A stretch of DNA of 64,000 nucleotides from Bolinopsis microptera (taxonomy: Eukaryota > Ctenophora > Tentaculata > Lobata > Bolinopsidae): positions 15,460,419 through 15,524,418 of the forward strand of contig NC_087076.1 in the NCBI RefSeq assembly GCF_026151205.1, read 5' to 3'. The notes below the pieces were generated by a model. The model saw only the letters and a list, made by a program, of their open reading frames with translations, was not told the DNA's origin and did no database searches. Both the position numbers and the translations under genes were made by a program. The stretch's first letter is position 1; the number at the start of each line of letters is the position of its first letter. Shown here piece after piece: positions 9,855-22,400 of this stretch.

Positions 9855-12800
9855 ATGATACCAATATTTAAACTTCTACTGGTTCTATTGAAGATCTGTC
9901 TGTCACAATCTTTACATCAGCCAGGTAAAATACATTAGATTGTGTTAATTTGAAATTCCAGCTTTAAAAGTCACATCTAACAAGCTCACCATTTAACGAT
10001 TCCCTTCTTAATTAACCAATTAACCATTTAAATTCCCGATGTAACCTGAATAGAAATTTGGGCAGTATCCAACTAGCCTGACATGTGTTCGCGAACAGAT
10101 CATTTCGTCTAGTTAGACAGTAGAGTACCATGTCAGAAATTAGAATAGTTGTTTTTGTTGTTTTTGTTGTTTTTTGTTGTTTTTGTTTTTTTTTGTTTTT
10201 GTTGATGATCGTAACTGATAATTCTTCACCGAAAACGAATCGTAATCATTTGTTTCATTGAGTAAGTTACTACGCTACAATCAATGCTAGTCGTAACTAA
10301 TTATATCCAAGATACCACAAAAAAAGAAAGATACCACATAATTTGAATCTTAATCAATAATTTGATCCAGCAATAAACTACGCTACCATTGCATTAATGG
10401 CAATACTAGTCGTAACTAATTCATATGATCTGGTAACCATTATGTCATAAGTTGTCTGGGAACAAGTGTTCGCAAACACCTGTCGGGCTAGTTGGATACT
10501 AGCCCGTTGGATACTATTGGATGCAATCTGAATTGAAATTTGTTAGTCGCAGTACTTCAAATTCGTTCACAAGAAAGGATTTATCACTTCTAGTTTCAGA
10601 TTTGTATCTTAATCTTAATTTTGTAGCAGAAGAGCGTGCTACAAAGCAGTACAAAGTATTACAAATATTACAAATATAACATATATATAACATATATAAT
10701 ATTACCATTTACCTTTTCAGGGTTACTAGTGCCCAATTTGTCTGGTAGATTCCCTCGCCAAGCATCCCCTAGCAGAAACGGTAAAACTGACACATTTATT
10801 CAAAATGTCTGTTTATTTAAAATGTCTAATTTATTTAAAATGTGGACCATGTGAATTGTGATTTATGGTTAACCACCTTCCTTGTGTTGTTGGTTAATCA
10901 TATGAGCAGGATATAAATACTTAAAAACTTTGATGATAAAATTACTTCATAGTGTTAAATTAGTACAACTATATAGATACCTTATCGGACGTTATTTGAC
11001 TGGAAATTACGTGAACGGACATTATTGTATTATTTTGAACGAACAATAATATGAACACTCGAAGGCATTCTAAACCATTAACAATCCTAATATAACTTGA
11101 ACAGACCATAAAGGGATGAACTTAATTCGTCCCTTTATGGTCGAGTTAAGTCCGGTGGGTAGGGAGACACCGGCAACGGTCCACTCTACCCAATATAGAT
11201 TTTGGTACAAAATATATGCATACATATTTAAAAATATATATAATACAAAATGTAATATGATATGCGTTATGTTATATTATATTGTATTATTATATACTTC
11301 ACGACAATCTGTCGCAAAACATGGGTTCCAGAGAACCCCCTTCCCGCCCCTATCAAGATTCCTGAGAAAGTGCGATGAGACTGGATTTTGGCCATTTGAA
11401 AGTGCGATTGTCACGTGCAGTGGCGAAAAGTACTTATTTTGTATAAAATGATTGCATGAGCATATCCTGGGTATTAAAAGTTAGCAGGTCATTATAGTCA
11501 TGGTTAGGGGTGGGCAAGAATGATAATATTTTTGGGTCATGTCATGAAATCAGAAAAGGCCCATTTTTTATGACCATCGACCTTTATATTGAAGAAATAT
11601 GATGGTTGGAGGCCCAAAAAATCGATTTTCGGCATTTCCCGAGTTTTCAGAGGGCGGGAGGGTCATTTTTGAATGTTTTTACCGAAAAATGGCCTAATTT
11701 GTATCACTATAATCTCTAAAACCCTATTGTTACTGATGAATGATGATTATTATATTGACAATATAGGTAGAACAATATAGGTAGGGTGTTTGTATGGTTA
11801 AAAGGGGTAAAAAGTCAAATGTTAGCTACATTTGCTTGCATTTTTTCAAAACAGCCCGTTTCCATGGATACGGACACCCTGGGGTTCTCCAGTACAGATA
11901 ATCTTTAGATGTCTGAAATCATTTATCCTACCTGGCCTATATTGTCAATTATAATCAACATTCATTAGGGTTTTATAGATTATAATGATACAAATTAGGC
12001 CATTTTTCGGTTAAAACAGTCAAAAATGACCCTCCCACCCTTCGAAAACAGGCATAGAAATGCCGAAAATCGATTTTCTGGGCCTCCAACCACCATATTA
12101 CTTCAATATAAAGGTCGATGGTCATAAAAAATGGGCCTCTTTTGATTTCAACAAATTTGCATTTTCGTGCCCATAGGGACCTAGAGCTGGCTTTGTTAAC
12201 ATTCAATCGGTCTCGCTGGCTTGTTAGATGCAATAATTGAAAACAACCAAGACCAAAAGATCGATGACCAATAAAATTCCCGTGGCATAAAGTTTAAAAG
12301 TGACTAGGTGTCCAGTATGTAAGGAGTATATATCTTTTAAAACGGCCGGAAAATGTGTCTTCCTTAATCCCATACCTTACTGTATTATGCTTTGCTGATT
12401 ATATTACCGAGCTCCGAGGAATTATTAGTTCTTCATAATTGTCAAAAAATACTGACGTTCAAAGAGTTTCGGTGGGGTTCGAACACTCAACAATTAGCTC
12501 CACAGCAGGCAATTAGCCAACCACGCCACGAGGTAATATGCAATAACGTAATATTTATATATTTATACTCGCGCGTTTCTGCTAATTTAAAAGCATGCCT
12601 AAATCTCGCGTCTAGGCTCGCGATATCGTGAGCCTAGCGATGAGATTTAAACGAAACTGGCAAAAATCTCGCACAAAACTTGCGCGCCGTTACGTTGAAG
12701 TTTTCACAATATAAACACATGATAAACAAGTGATAAAATACACATGATCGCACGTCATGTTAAGTTCCTAATTATATGTATTGTGTCCCTCAACTTTTAA

Positions 12801-15800
12801 ATTCAACTTTTTCTGTTTTCTTATATATTTTCTTGTTAATTTTGTTCTGTGTTTATTTACAAATTTTGTGCGATGAGCCTAGCTCGCCATCTCGCATGAA
12901 TCTTGACCTGGGCCTTCCCGGTACTCCCGAAACTTAAAATTTTGTTAAGGATTTCACCTTTTTCAAAGTAGAGTGCACAAAATGAGGAAAAAGTCGCAAT
13001 GCTTTTTAAAGTGCAACCATAAATTTGTACATAGGATGAAGTGAAAATATTCAGCAGTTGTGATTTGAAAAAACGAAGTGCCAGGCTCAAGCAGAATATG
13101 ACTTATGAGCAATTAAACTGAGTGCCAAAAATCAGCAAACCATTTTAACCTCCAATTGACTAATTCCATTGATTTCGCCATATTTAGCTCAAATATTGTT
13201 CACATTACACTAGTAGATTGGAGTGAGTAACTGTTTTCAGCATTTTAACGGCCAGGTACGGTAGCGCAGTTGGTTAGCCAGCTTTGCAATCGTGAGGTTG
13301 CGGGTTCAAATCCCACTGCCTGCCTGGTCGTGGGGTGAGTGTCGTTGACATTCAGCTAAGGATCGTGAGTGGTCTATGCAGCCCCCCGGTCTACTCAGCC
13401 GAATACTCGAGAAATCGGGTGTGAGGGTTAAATGAGGAGCTGCACATTGCAGCAAAGTCTCGGGCGAAGAAAGTATGGTACACACTACCTTAACCGTCAC
13501 TGGCTAAAAACAAATCCTTCGGCTTCCTGTAATTGGCTGGTTGCACTTGTGTAACAATATGGCTGTTGGAATACTCCGAAGTAAAATAAGTGTCTAGATT
13601 TTTTTAAAAAGTCATTATTAGCAATTCCAGTAAGTGACCGAATTCAGCAAAAAGTCATTTTTATATCTGAATACGACTGCTCTATTGCTTGATGGTTCTT
13701 GTCAAAATGTTAAAAAGATCAAGGCGTGACTGTGTTTTTTTCTGGATAAGATAATCTTTGGTTGTGTCTTTAAACTAATTCGTACATGTCTATGTGCCAG
13801 CCATCAGCAAAAAGTCACACATGTATCAGCTTGAAATTTAATTTTTTTAAATTGATGAAATAAGTATCGAAATTTCAGTTCTCTTTTTCAGTCATGAGTA
13901 TCCTTAAATTGAAAAATTGACTTTTAGATTGAAGGTGCCATTAATCAGTTAAAAGAAGGCTTGAACTCTGTATTGCTTACACTCAATTATGTCCCGAGTG
14001 CCCAAATTCAGTATATCAGTCATATAGATAGATGATGTAAAAAGACAAAAATTGTCTATTTCTTGATCCATGGGTGTACTAGTGTTAGTTTTTAAACTTT
14101 TCGAAATAGATGCTTAAAAGCATCTATTTCGAAAAGTAATGTGTTCATAAAGGGGTCAAAAACAGATAATAATATTAGAGTGCCACTAATCAGCTGTAGT
14201 GACTGCTGCAGCCACCGTGGGAATTACCAACTATTGTAAGTCAATATCAGCATTATCATCTCAAACCACCGAATTGTTTATGTTGCAGATACGAATCTTA
14301 GTTTAGTTATATCCTGAAAATTTTAACAGCATATGTGTCCTGAAAATCAGTAAAAAGTGACTAATTTGACAGAAATAGTCATTCTTACTGCTAAATGGCA
14401 CTCTTTTTAGTTCAGAATATTGTTTGAGGGAGCGGTGTGCCTTTTTTGTTTAATGTGGCACAATTTTGTTGCACTGTGTGCCATTATTCAGCTTAAAATG
14501 ACTTCTTTTTCTAGGCATATACCAATGGTAGATCACATAAAATGTTAGCTTTGTAAGCAGTGTTGTGATAACCTGCTATAACTAACTTAAAACTGGTACA
14601 ATGAACTTCAAACATCAAAAGTATGAACAAAATTTCCATGATGAACATGATATTGTTGTCAGAAATCTACTTTATCGTGCCAATAATCAGCAAAAAGTCA
14701 TTTCTATAAAGATTTTAAGCTAATAATATTATTTTTAAAATGACTTTTTGCTGAATTAAAACACACAATATCGTTAGATTTTGTAAAGGATCATCTTGAT
14801 GAACCTGCTTTAAATGCTGTCAGACATCAATTGTATACCTTACTCGGGAATATTATAGCGGGTTAATTTATGACTGGGAAAATTAATGACCGGGAAAAAT
14901 ATGGCGGACTTTCCCAAAACCCGCCAAATTATCCCGGTCATGTATTTACCGGTGGCCGACCTTTCAAGTTTTTTTTTCAGAGGTAAACAAATTTTCAACC
15001 GAAATTTCTGTTTTTGTTACTTGTTAAAGAAGTTATTTGAATTTACAGTTATTGATATTACTCAGAAATAGAAAAAAAAGACACGTCTAATTAATGGAAA
15101 ATAAATCTAAGCAATAATAAGTCAAATCTTCATTAAAGCGTATTCTCATTCTCATTATCGCTAATGTCCCCTCCATTATCATTATTGATATCCCCCTGCT
15201 GCTGACCGTCAAATTCGAAGTTGTATTGTTGTCTTAACAAGACTTTCATTTTGTCCGCTAATGGGCCTACTGCTCTGAAGGTCAGCCGGAGCTTAAGATA
15301 TATATTATTTATTATTATTATTTTCGTTTTCTTCTATAACATATAAATTGTTTTCTTCTCTACGATTCACTGATTCATGGGCAAGATAAGTGAGAATCAC
15401 GGTCCACCCTGAAATCTGATTTTTATAACCAAATTGTGATTTTTATAACGAAATTATGGTAGCAACCGCCAATAAAGTTGCAGCCCTCCATCCACTGCTT
15501 CAAAAGTCTTCTCTAGCACATATGAGACTTCAGGTAAAATATGATGATCACCACCCCCTTGGAACCCCATAATCTGAGTCGGCGGGTTTTTTTATGACTG
15601 GTAAAATTTTTGACCGGGAAAAATATGGCGGAATCTTCCAAAACCCACCACTTTATCCCGGTTATAATATTCCCGAGTAAGGTAGTGCCAATATTCAGCA
15701 AAGAGTCATTTCTTTTGAATTTTTAATCGTGATGAATTTGACCTAAAAATTACTTTTTACTGAAAACTGACACACTCTTAATTTGATTTTCGAACAGAAT

Positions 15801-18800
15801 GCTGTTAAGCAGACTTAATCTTGACAGTATGATTGAAAAACGTTCTAATTTTTTTCTGTCTAGCTACTGCAATTAAAAAAAACTCAATTGTTATTTTGTG
15901 AGTGAATTGTTACTGAATACATGCACACAATAGGTTTTTCCTAGGTTACATTATTACAGACCAACGTTTCTTGAAAGTTGTTACAATTCATTCACAATCT
16001 GATTAAAAGTATTGGCCTTGTACTACCCCTTCAACCAAACTAAAAATTTTACCAAACAAATGACTTTTCGTTTATTTTGAGCACAGTTCAAGTATTCGAT
16101 TCCTACAAAAATCCAAATATTCTTTGAATAATTCTGAGACATAATCTGAATTTTGAACAGAAAAGTCGCAAAATTCAGTTTTTTATGGGCGTTTTAAACG
16201 TTATAGTCCAAAATGCTGAAAACTGGCACTGCATTGGTACTATATTATGACATATTAACTACCTTACTCGGGAATATTATGACTGGGATAAAGTGGTGGG
16301 TTTTGGAAAATTCCGCCATATTTTTTTACCGGTCATTAATTTTCCCAGTCATAAATTAACCCGCTAAAATATTCCCGAGTAAGGTAACTAATGGATTTTT
16401 CTTACAGGGCCAGTTAAGATTGAAGGCATTTCTGTGCAACACTTTCTAGTTACTAGTCATTTAACTTTCACTGTCAAAAGTGTCATGGCACTCAAAGTCA
16501 TTTTCACCACACTTAAAAAAAACGTGTCCTTAACCATTGGATTGATCAACGGCCTGAAAAATTTCATATCTCTAATTCAATTTTAACATGGTTTTGGTGA
16601 TTGTACTGCATTGTACTGCATTGTACTGCATTGTACTGCATTTTACTGTATTGTACTGTATTGTACTGTATTGTACTGTATTGTACTGTATTGTATTGTA
16701 TTGTATTGTATTGTACTGTATACAGTATTGTACTGACTACTGTAAACAAGGGCAGTGAACAGTTCACTGCCCTTGTTTACAGTAGTCAGTACAATACTGT
16801 ATACAGTAAACTATTCGATGACCCAGTAGAGAAATCTAAGAACTTTCCAAATTATCGAAATAATTAATTTTTTCCCCATTTTAGCAAATTCCGAAACTTC
16901 ATGTATTCCAACATCACACAGGTAAAGATTGTTATGTAAAAGAACAGAGTGGATTCCTCAAGTACACCTGCAATACCGGAATAAGCAGCAATTTATTCCT
17001 CAAGTGCCACAACACTGATGAATACTACGAATATGAGGAGCGTTTGGGTAGTGTGAATTTGAAGGGACAGATCTGTTCGGATGACACAAACTTTTATCAG
17101 TTTTGTGGGATAGAAAAACCACGATTTAAGCTTAAGAATGATGAGGGTCTCTGTGGTGACGTCCTGTGCATGATCGGTCATAACAATATTCTGACTACAC
17201 TCGACACAATTAGGTATACGGGTAGACATTGTGATGGTAAACCTGATTGTATTAATACTGACCTGGATGAAAAAGGATGCCCTGATCTTACTAACATGAC
17301 CACCTTATTGAGTGGTACTAAGGTTCAAACCAGGCTGGTCTGTGATGATGTCTGTGATACATTGGGTTGTGAAGATGAGGCTATCTGTAACGGATACCAA
17401 TATGGCATGTGGTGTAAAAAGAAAGTACTATACTTGAAAGGAGAAGGAATCTACTATGTTTCACTATCTACAATATGTGATGGACGGGTAGAATGTGTAG
17501 ACGGGGAGGACGAAGCAAACTGTACCGTGACAAATGAGTCAGTGTACACTTGTGAAAATGTATTGACACATCGTATCGTTCCAATTCACAATTATACTAG
17601 ATGTTCAGTTATAGATATCCGTTCCGGTTGGGCGGAGATTTGCATAGATTATTGCTCAGAATATTTAACAGATTATTGCACACATTTTGCAGAACAGACA
17701 AATTGCTCTGACCCTAACAGGGTGGGTATCTCTTGTCAGATAAACGGATACATGTCTACAGTTTCAAAGTACATGATTTGTTTTGGTGAGAAAATATGCG
17801 ATGATAACATTGAAAACATCTGTTTGGAGCCATCATTTTATTGCCATGTGCACAAACATCTGATGTGTGACGGAAGAGTAGACTGTGACAATAAAGAAGA
17901 TGAAACACATTTTATCTGTGACCAACAGACCCAACAAAAATGTAAAAGGCGTGTTGGACGAGCAGACGAATTGACAATACCACTCTCTTGGTTAGAAGAT
18001 GGAGTGCTGGACTGTATCGATGGTAAAGATGAGGAGACCATCTGGCCCACTTGTGGAAAAGATATATCATCGAGATTTGTCAAAGTTGAAGAAAACTGTC
18101 AAAATGTCCTTCTCTGTCCATGGAGTGAACCCAGTTTTGTGGAACTAAGAGATCTTTGTGATGGACTTGAAACCTGTGGAAATGAGAATAAAGTCTGCTC
18201 TGAGGCCCGAAGTAATCTAAGAATTTCCACATCTGTTTTGACAAGCGATAACGGTTTGAGTAAACGTCTCTCGTTTTGCCTAAAAGGATTAAAAAACAAT
18301 GTACATCTTAAGGACTGCACAACGTTTCCAAAATTCATCTTCCCAAATCACCGTTTTTTTGGAGTAGCAGATAGAACTTCAGTCATCCTACCGGCAGAAA
18401 TTCAAAGTTGTGACCACATGTTTGGAGAGCTGTACGTGTACACCAGTTGTACTCACAATTGTATCAGCTCTCCTTGTCCATTGAAAAACATTCCTAGATA
18501 CGAGGTGTGTCCTGAACAATACCCAAATAGGATCGGAACTGTAGCTAACAATAAATACCTAGCATTTTTCACAAAATCATTCGGAAATTTCTACACAAAC
18601 AGATATTTTGTTTGTGACAACAAGATCAAGTGTATTGATTACTCGAAAGTTTGTAATCTTGTGGATGATTGTGGAGATGGTTCAGACGAGGAATCCTGTA
18701 CTAACCATTTTAAATGCAACGCAACAGGACATTACATACCCAAAACCAGTAAGTGTGATGGATTATTTGATTGTTTGGACTTATCTGATGAATGCAATGT

Positions 18801-20316
18801 CGATTGTTCAAGAAATATTCTAGAGGGTTCAGTTTTAAACGTTATTTCGTGGTTAGTAGGAGTTATAGCTATCGTAGCTAACCTTATCATTATTTTGAAA
18901 AGTGCGCCAACCTTAACTAGATGCAAGACAACAGTTGCTTTTATAAACAAATCGCTTGTCATTGCAATATCGGTCGGAGACTTGTTTGTCGGTTGTTACC
19001 TATTCATAATCGCAATCTATGACGGGATCATCTTTGGAGAAGATTATTGCCCCAAACAAATCAATTGGATTACAAGCATCGACTGCTCAAAAATCGGTGT
19101 TCTTAGCACCGTAGGGTCTCAACTCTCACTATTTGCCATGTGTGGTCTGAGCCTTAGCCGAATCTATGGAATATACCATTCTATGAGAATGCCGGGAAAA
19201 GTGACCTGGCTATTTTCGTTGCAATTCGTAGTGAGTTTGATAATCATGATCGCATCATCACTGAGCATCGCTGTCATTCCGATTATTGGCAAATTTCAGG
19301 ACTTCTTTGTCAACGGTGTAAACTTTGCAAAAGATCTAAAAGTATTTATAGGCACGCCAAACAAGCAGAAAATTTCAGCAGTCCTTGAATCGTACTACGG
19401 AAGAATGTTGGACACTGAATTGAGTTGGAAAATGATTTATAAAATGGTCAATGAAATGTATTCTCACGATTTTGAATACCCAGACCACACGACAAAGATT
19501 CCGAGGGTTGATTTCTATGGAAACGATGGGGTCTGCTTGTTTAAATATTTTGTAAAAAACGATGACCCACAAAGAATTTTCGTGTGGACCATCCTTGCTT
19601 TAAACTTTGTGTGCTTCATATTGATTACAGTTTCGTATTTGGTGATTGGCTGCATTTCTCAGAAATCATCTGTTATTGTAGGACAGGCTGACACCTATGA
19701 GCAGAATTCCCAACGGCTTACAAAAATGGACCGAAAAATCTCCATTATAATCACAACTGATTTCTTTTGCTGGATCCCCTTTATAGTGATCTGTGTGCTA
19801 CACTCCCTTGAAGTGTTGGATGCAACTCCTTGGTATAGCATAGTCTCCGTCATCATCCTCCCGATCAACTCAGTCATTAATCCTCTGATTTATGACAACA
19901 CTTTGGTCATCCTGATCATCACCCCTTTCCGGAGAGTTATAAGCTTTATTACCAGAAAAAATGTTTACCAAACGCTAACAGGGACATTTAGAAGAGTAAC
20001 ACCGACTTTTGTACGATCATTAACAAAAATATGGAGAAGATCAACCACTGCCGAAATTGTTGAATTTGAGTTAGGTGAAATTAAAACAGCAGAGCCAATA
20101 ATTGGAGAAGAGCCAATAATTGGAGAAGAGTCAATAATTGGAGAAGAACCAATAATTGGAGAAGAGCCAATAATTGGAGAAGAGCCAATAATTGGAGAAG
20201 AGCCAATAATTGGAGAAGAGCCAATAATTGGACAAGAGCCAATAATTGGAGAAGAAGGAATTGAAAAACTTTGTCAGACTCCCACGCAGCAACGAATCAA
20301 GAACACTGCTGTTTGA
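9855..20316 (+). CDS. LDLa-bearing rhodopsin-like 7TM receptor, copy 1 (two exons, 1154 aa)
   Basis: Exon 1, 9855-9924, encodes a signal peptide ([15 protein letters not shown]...) and ends in phase 1. The main exon, 16922-20316, joins in frame. Its extracellular part carries about seven LDLa-like modules ([38 protein letters not shown]...). TM1 starts near 18840. The DRY-equivalent at the end of TM3 is SRIY (about 19156), TM6 has FFCWIPF, and TM7 has NPLIY (about 19876). Between TM4 and TM5 lies an unusually long extracellular loop of roughly 100 residues. The cytoplasmic tail ends with nine EPIIGE-type hexapeptides. The layout recalls relaxin-receptor/GRL101-type receptors, but I see no leucine-rich repeats. 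The first intron (7 kb) holds most transposons of copy 1. It lacks the two LDLa exons kept by copy 2. Ligand unknown. Confidence 0.85.
10146..10205. repeat. TTGTTTTT-type microsatellite in receptor intron 1
   Basis: T-rich simple repeat, about 60 bp here. The paralogous tract in copy 2 near 27063-27098 is shorter. Confidence 0.8.
10980..11090. mobile_element. Truncated MITE of the CCTTATCGGAC family
   Basis: Begins CCTTATCGGACGTTATTTGA after a TA, matching the left half of the complete element at 27858-28068. Its right half and terminus are missing, removed by the same deletion that took the two LDLa exons. A hairpin built on GACCATAAAGGGA follows at 11104-11142. Confidence 0.6.
11546..12149. 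mobile_element. Fold-back element with arms of about 220 bp
   Basis: Left arm about 11546-11770 and right arm about 11928-12149 are imperfect reverse complements (shared words GGCCCATTTTTTATGACCAT, AAATCGATTTTCGGCATTT, AAAAATGGCCTAATTTGTAT), with about 160 bp of spacer. Weaker similarity may extend outward. It has no ORF, and copy 2 has no counterpart. Superfamily not identified. Confidence 0.7.
12470..12540 (-). mobile_element. tRNA-like pol III promoter module (SINE head or tRNA pseudogene)
   Basis: On the minus strand an A-box match TGGCGTGGTTGG is followed about 35 nt later by a B-box match GTTCGAACCCC. No clean acceptor stem, so a SINE head or tRNA relic is more likely than a functional tRNA. 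Confidence 0.5.
12601..12648. repeat. Imperfect 48-bp palindrome
   Basis: AAATCTCGCG...GAGATTT folds on itself around GCGATATCG with a few mismatches. CpG-rich compared with its surroundings. Confidence 0.6.
13255..13520 (+). mobile_element. tRNA-derived SINE
   Basis: A-box TAGCGCAGTTGG and B-box GGTTCAAATCC are spaced as in a tRNA gene, followed by about 200 bp of tail sequence (including GGTTAAATGAGGAGCTGCAC). A related tail fragment without the promoter occurs in copy 2 near 30310-30390. End not precisely placed. Confidence 0.65.
14096..14137. repeat. 42-bp perfect palindrome
   Basis: Two 20-bp arms (ACTTTTCGAAATAGATGCTT and its complement) separated by two bases. Confidence 0.9.
14838..15682. 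mobile_element. MITE of the CCTTACTCGGGAATATTA family, long form
   Basis: Ends CCTTACTCGGGAATATTA and its reverse complement, flanked by TA on both sides, 845 bp, no ORF. Subterminal sequence (GACCGGGAAAAATATGGCGG) is shared with the copies at 16262-16384 and 34660-35252. TA duplication suggests a Tc1/mariner-type mobiliser. Confidence 0.85.
16262..16384. mobile_element. MITE of the CCTTACTCGGGAATATTA family, minimal form
   Basis: A 123-bp element with the same termini as the 845-bp element, consisting of little more than the two terminal regions. TA flanks both ends. Confidence 0.85.
16601..16720. repeat. Decanucleotide tandem array, about 12 units
   Basis: Ten-bp period of TTGTACTGCA changing to TTGTACTGTA and TTGTATTGTA variants. 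Runs directly into the 95-bp palindrome. Confidence 0.95.
16714..16808. repeat. 95-bp near-perfect palindrome
   Basis: 47-bp arms with no mismatch around a single central base at 16761. The left arm overlaps the last decamer unit, so the arm copies array sequence (GTACTGTATACAG...). Absent from the corresponding place in copy 2 (about 30150-30400). Confidence 0.95.
20092..20250 (+). repeat. 18-bp coding minisatellite in receptor tail (copy 1, nine units)
   Basis: GAGCCAATAATTGGAGAA repeated nine times in frame, encoding EPIIGE with single ESIIGE and EPIIGQ variants. The paralogue has eight. Confidence 0.95.
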
Positions 20317-21721
20317 TAGGGTAACAGAGTCGTCCCTTAATCGGCGAGTAGAGCCCGATAGAGTTCTTGTATCGATATTCTTACGATCTTGTTTAAATTA
20401 TAGAGGTTACAGGGGGGGGGGGGGGGGGGGGGGGCAAATGTCAGTACACATACGTTGGGTCTTATACCACCGCTGTGTTTTATATTTGAGAGTTGTTGCT
20501 TTACAGATGGCATACTGTACGTACTTTTTCGAGGATTACGTCACCAAAATTTGAAAATTCGATTTTTGGGGGCCACACCCAATCAAAATAGAATCGCTTA
20601 TACTCGTGTTTGTGAAAATGTTAGAGACTCCGTTGTAACATAATATTGCAATAGGTCATTTAATCCGGAACATAATCTGAAAAAATGGTGCGAAACGGAT
20701 TTAAAATGGCGAAGTTACCAAGCAAACTTGATTGGGTAATCAATGATTACCCAATTACGACACCGTAATTGGGCTCTCTGCACGATTCCCATAATGCTGA
20801 TCTAGCCTCAACCCAATCACCTGATCACATGTAATGAACAAACTCGTTATGCGTCATATCTCGGTCATCTGAGAAACTCTTATTTTTTCAGGACAAACTT
20901 AATTTAAGGACACGTTCATTTGAGTTTGAGGATATTGGTAAATATAAGTGACCCTATTAAAAGGCACAGTGTAGTTGACTTTGTCACACTATGAAATTAC
21001 ACAAACCCTTGATGGTTAGGATAATCGTTTCATCCTCTAGGCTAACTTTGTCACTTAACAATATCTTAATCAGGTGATAAGATATCGCTTAAATACGGCC
21101 GGCACGGAAATGGTTACATTGTCACACTATAAACATGTGACGGAGTAAATATGGACCCCTTGCTGCCGTTTTTGACCAAATCTTTGAGTGTCCAGTTGAT
21201 TGGATGGGTACATATGACCATTACCTACATATTTGACGACTTTTTTCGTTAGATGGTGCACTCAGGTTTACTCTGTCACACATTTAAGAAAGCATGTGAA
21301 GAATGTTTAGGGCACCCTGATAAGCAATGCTGAGTAGTGTAGGTTTATTTGATGGCCTGGAAGTGCTAGGAATTGTTATTATATCATATAGTCGTAAGGA
21401 ATTAAAACACAGAAGGCACAAACAAGTTTACTTTGTCACATAATCTTGATGATATCTGAACATGTGTGAAATTAAACAAATAATGATATACCAGCTTAAA
21501 CCCCTTATATTACATACTATGGATCAAACAACACTGCTAGTACCACGCACCAGTCACATAAATCATTATCGGGTGGCAATATGTTAACAGTGTCACAATT
21601 AAACTACCGCAACATGGTCAAAAATAGGGTAATTTCGTCACAAAAAAATTATTATAACTCTGTTAGCTCCTTGCTGGCAAAATAACTAGTTCATTGATGA
21701 TAAAGTTACATAGTATTCTAA

Positions 21722-22400
21722 TACTCTAATAGAAGTATAGCTCTTCAAAATAGGGGCAAGACATGTTTACTTTGTCACATCAGTTATTATAAGAGTTGGG
21801 TAATCGTCATCAGATTAACAGATCTTTTTCGTAGTTTAGATCGATTAATATAGGCAATAAAGCATCCTATGCCAATTTTAACACACTATCTTGATATTTT
21901 TGTGGCAGGGAAAGTTAATTTTGTCACATGTTCAGCGTCTTTGACAAATTAATCTAAAATTGTTAAACTTGAGCCCTGATGTTCTAGAAAATATTCTACC
22001 AATCGTTTCTGAAAGAATGCTGAATTCTAATAGAATTATAGATCTTCAAAATAGGGGCAAGACATGTTTACTTTGTCACATCAGTTACTATTTATAGAGT
22101 TAGGTAATCGTCATCAGATTAACAGATCTTTTTCGTAGTTTGGATTGATTTATATAGGTAATAAAGCAGCCTATGCTAATTTTTACACTCTATCTTGAAA
22201 TTGTTGGGGCACGAAAAGTCAATTTTGTCACATTTTTAGTGATTTTGATAAATTTAACCTAAAATTGTTAAACTTGAGCTCTGATGTTCTGGACAATATT
22301 CTACCGATTTTTGTCTGAAAGAATGTTGAATGCTAATAGAGTCATAGAATATATAGATCTTCAAAATAGGGGCAAGACATGTTTACTTTGTCACATCAGT
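21722..22400. repeat. Tandem repeat with period of about 300 bp
   Basis: The block containing TCTTCAAAATAGGGGCAAGA starts at 21742, 22043 and 22358, giving periods of 301 and 315 bp. Two full units and a partial third. Each carries TTTACTTTGTCACATCAG and AATTTTGTCACAT. Confidence 0.85.

Larger units (their letters stand above)
12949..16529. mobile_element. Large non-coding TTAA-flanked insertion (3.58 kb)
   Basis: TTAA lies immediately left (12945-12948) and right (16530-16533). Copy 2 shows the unoccupied site near 30082 (AAATTTTGTTAACCATTTG). The ends read GGATTTCACC... and ...AACGTGTCC, so terminal GGA/TCC are inverted but the longer terminal repeat is weak. It encodes no transposase. It is studded with degenerate copies of a motif resembling GTGCCA-nn-ATCAGCAAAAAGTCA (for example near 13121, 13633, 13795, 13934, 14178, 14480, 14676, 15686; inverted near 14740 and 15748). 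Later insertions sit inside it: a SINE and two MITEs. TTAA targets are used by piggyBac and Kolobok; neither is proven here. Confidence 0.75.

Noticed and set aside
13255-13325. Functional tRNA gene
   Set aside because: A- and B-boxes are good but stems do not pair cleanly and a SINE-like tail follows.
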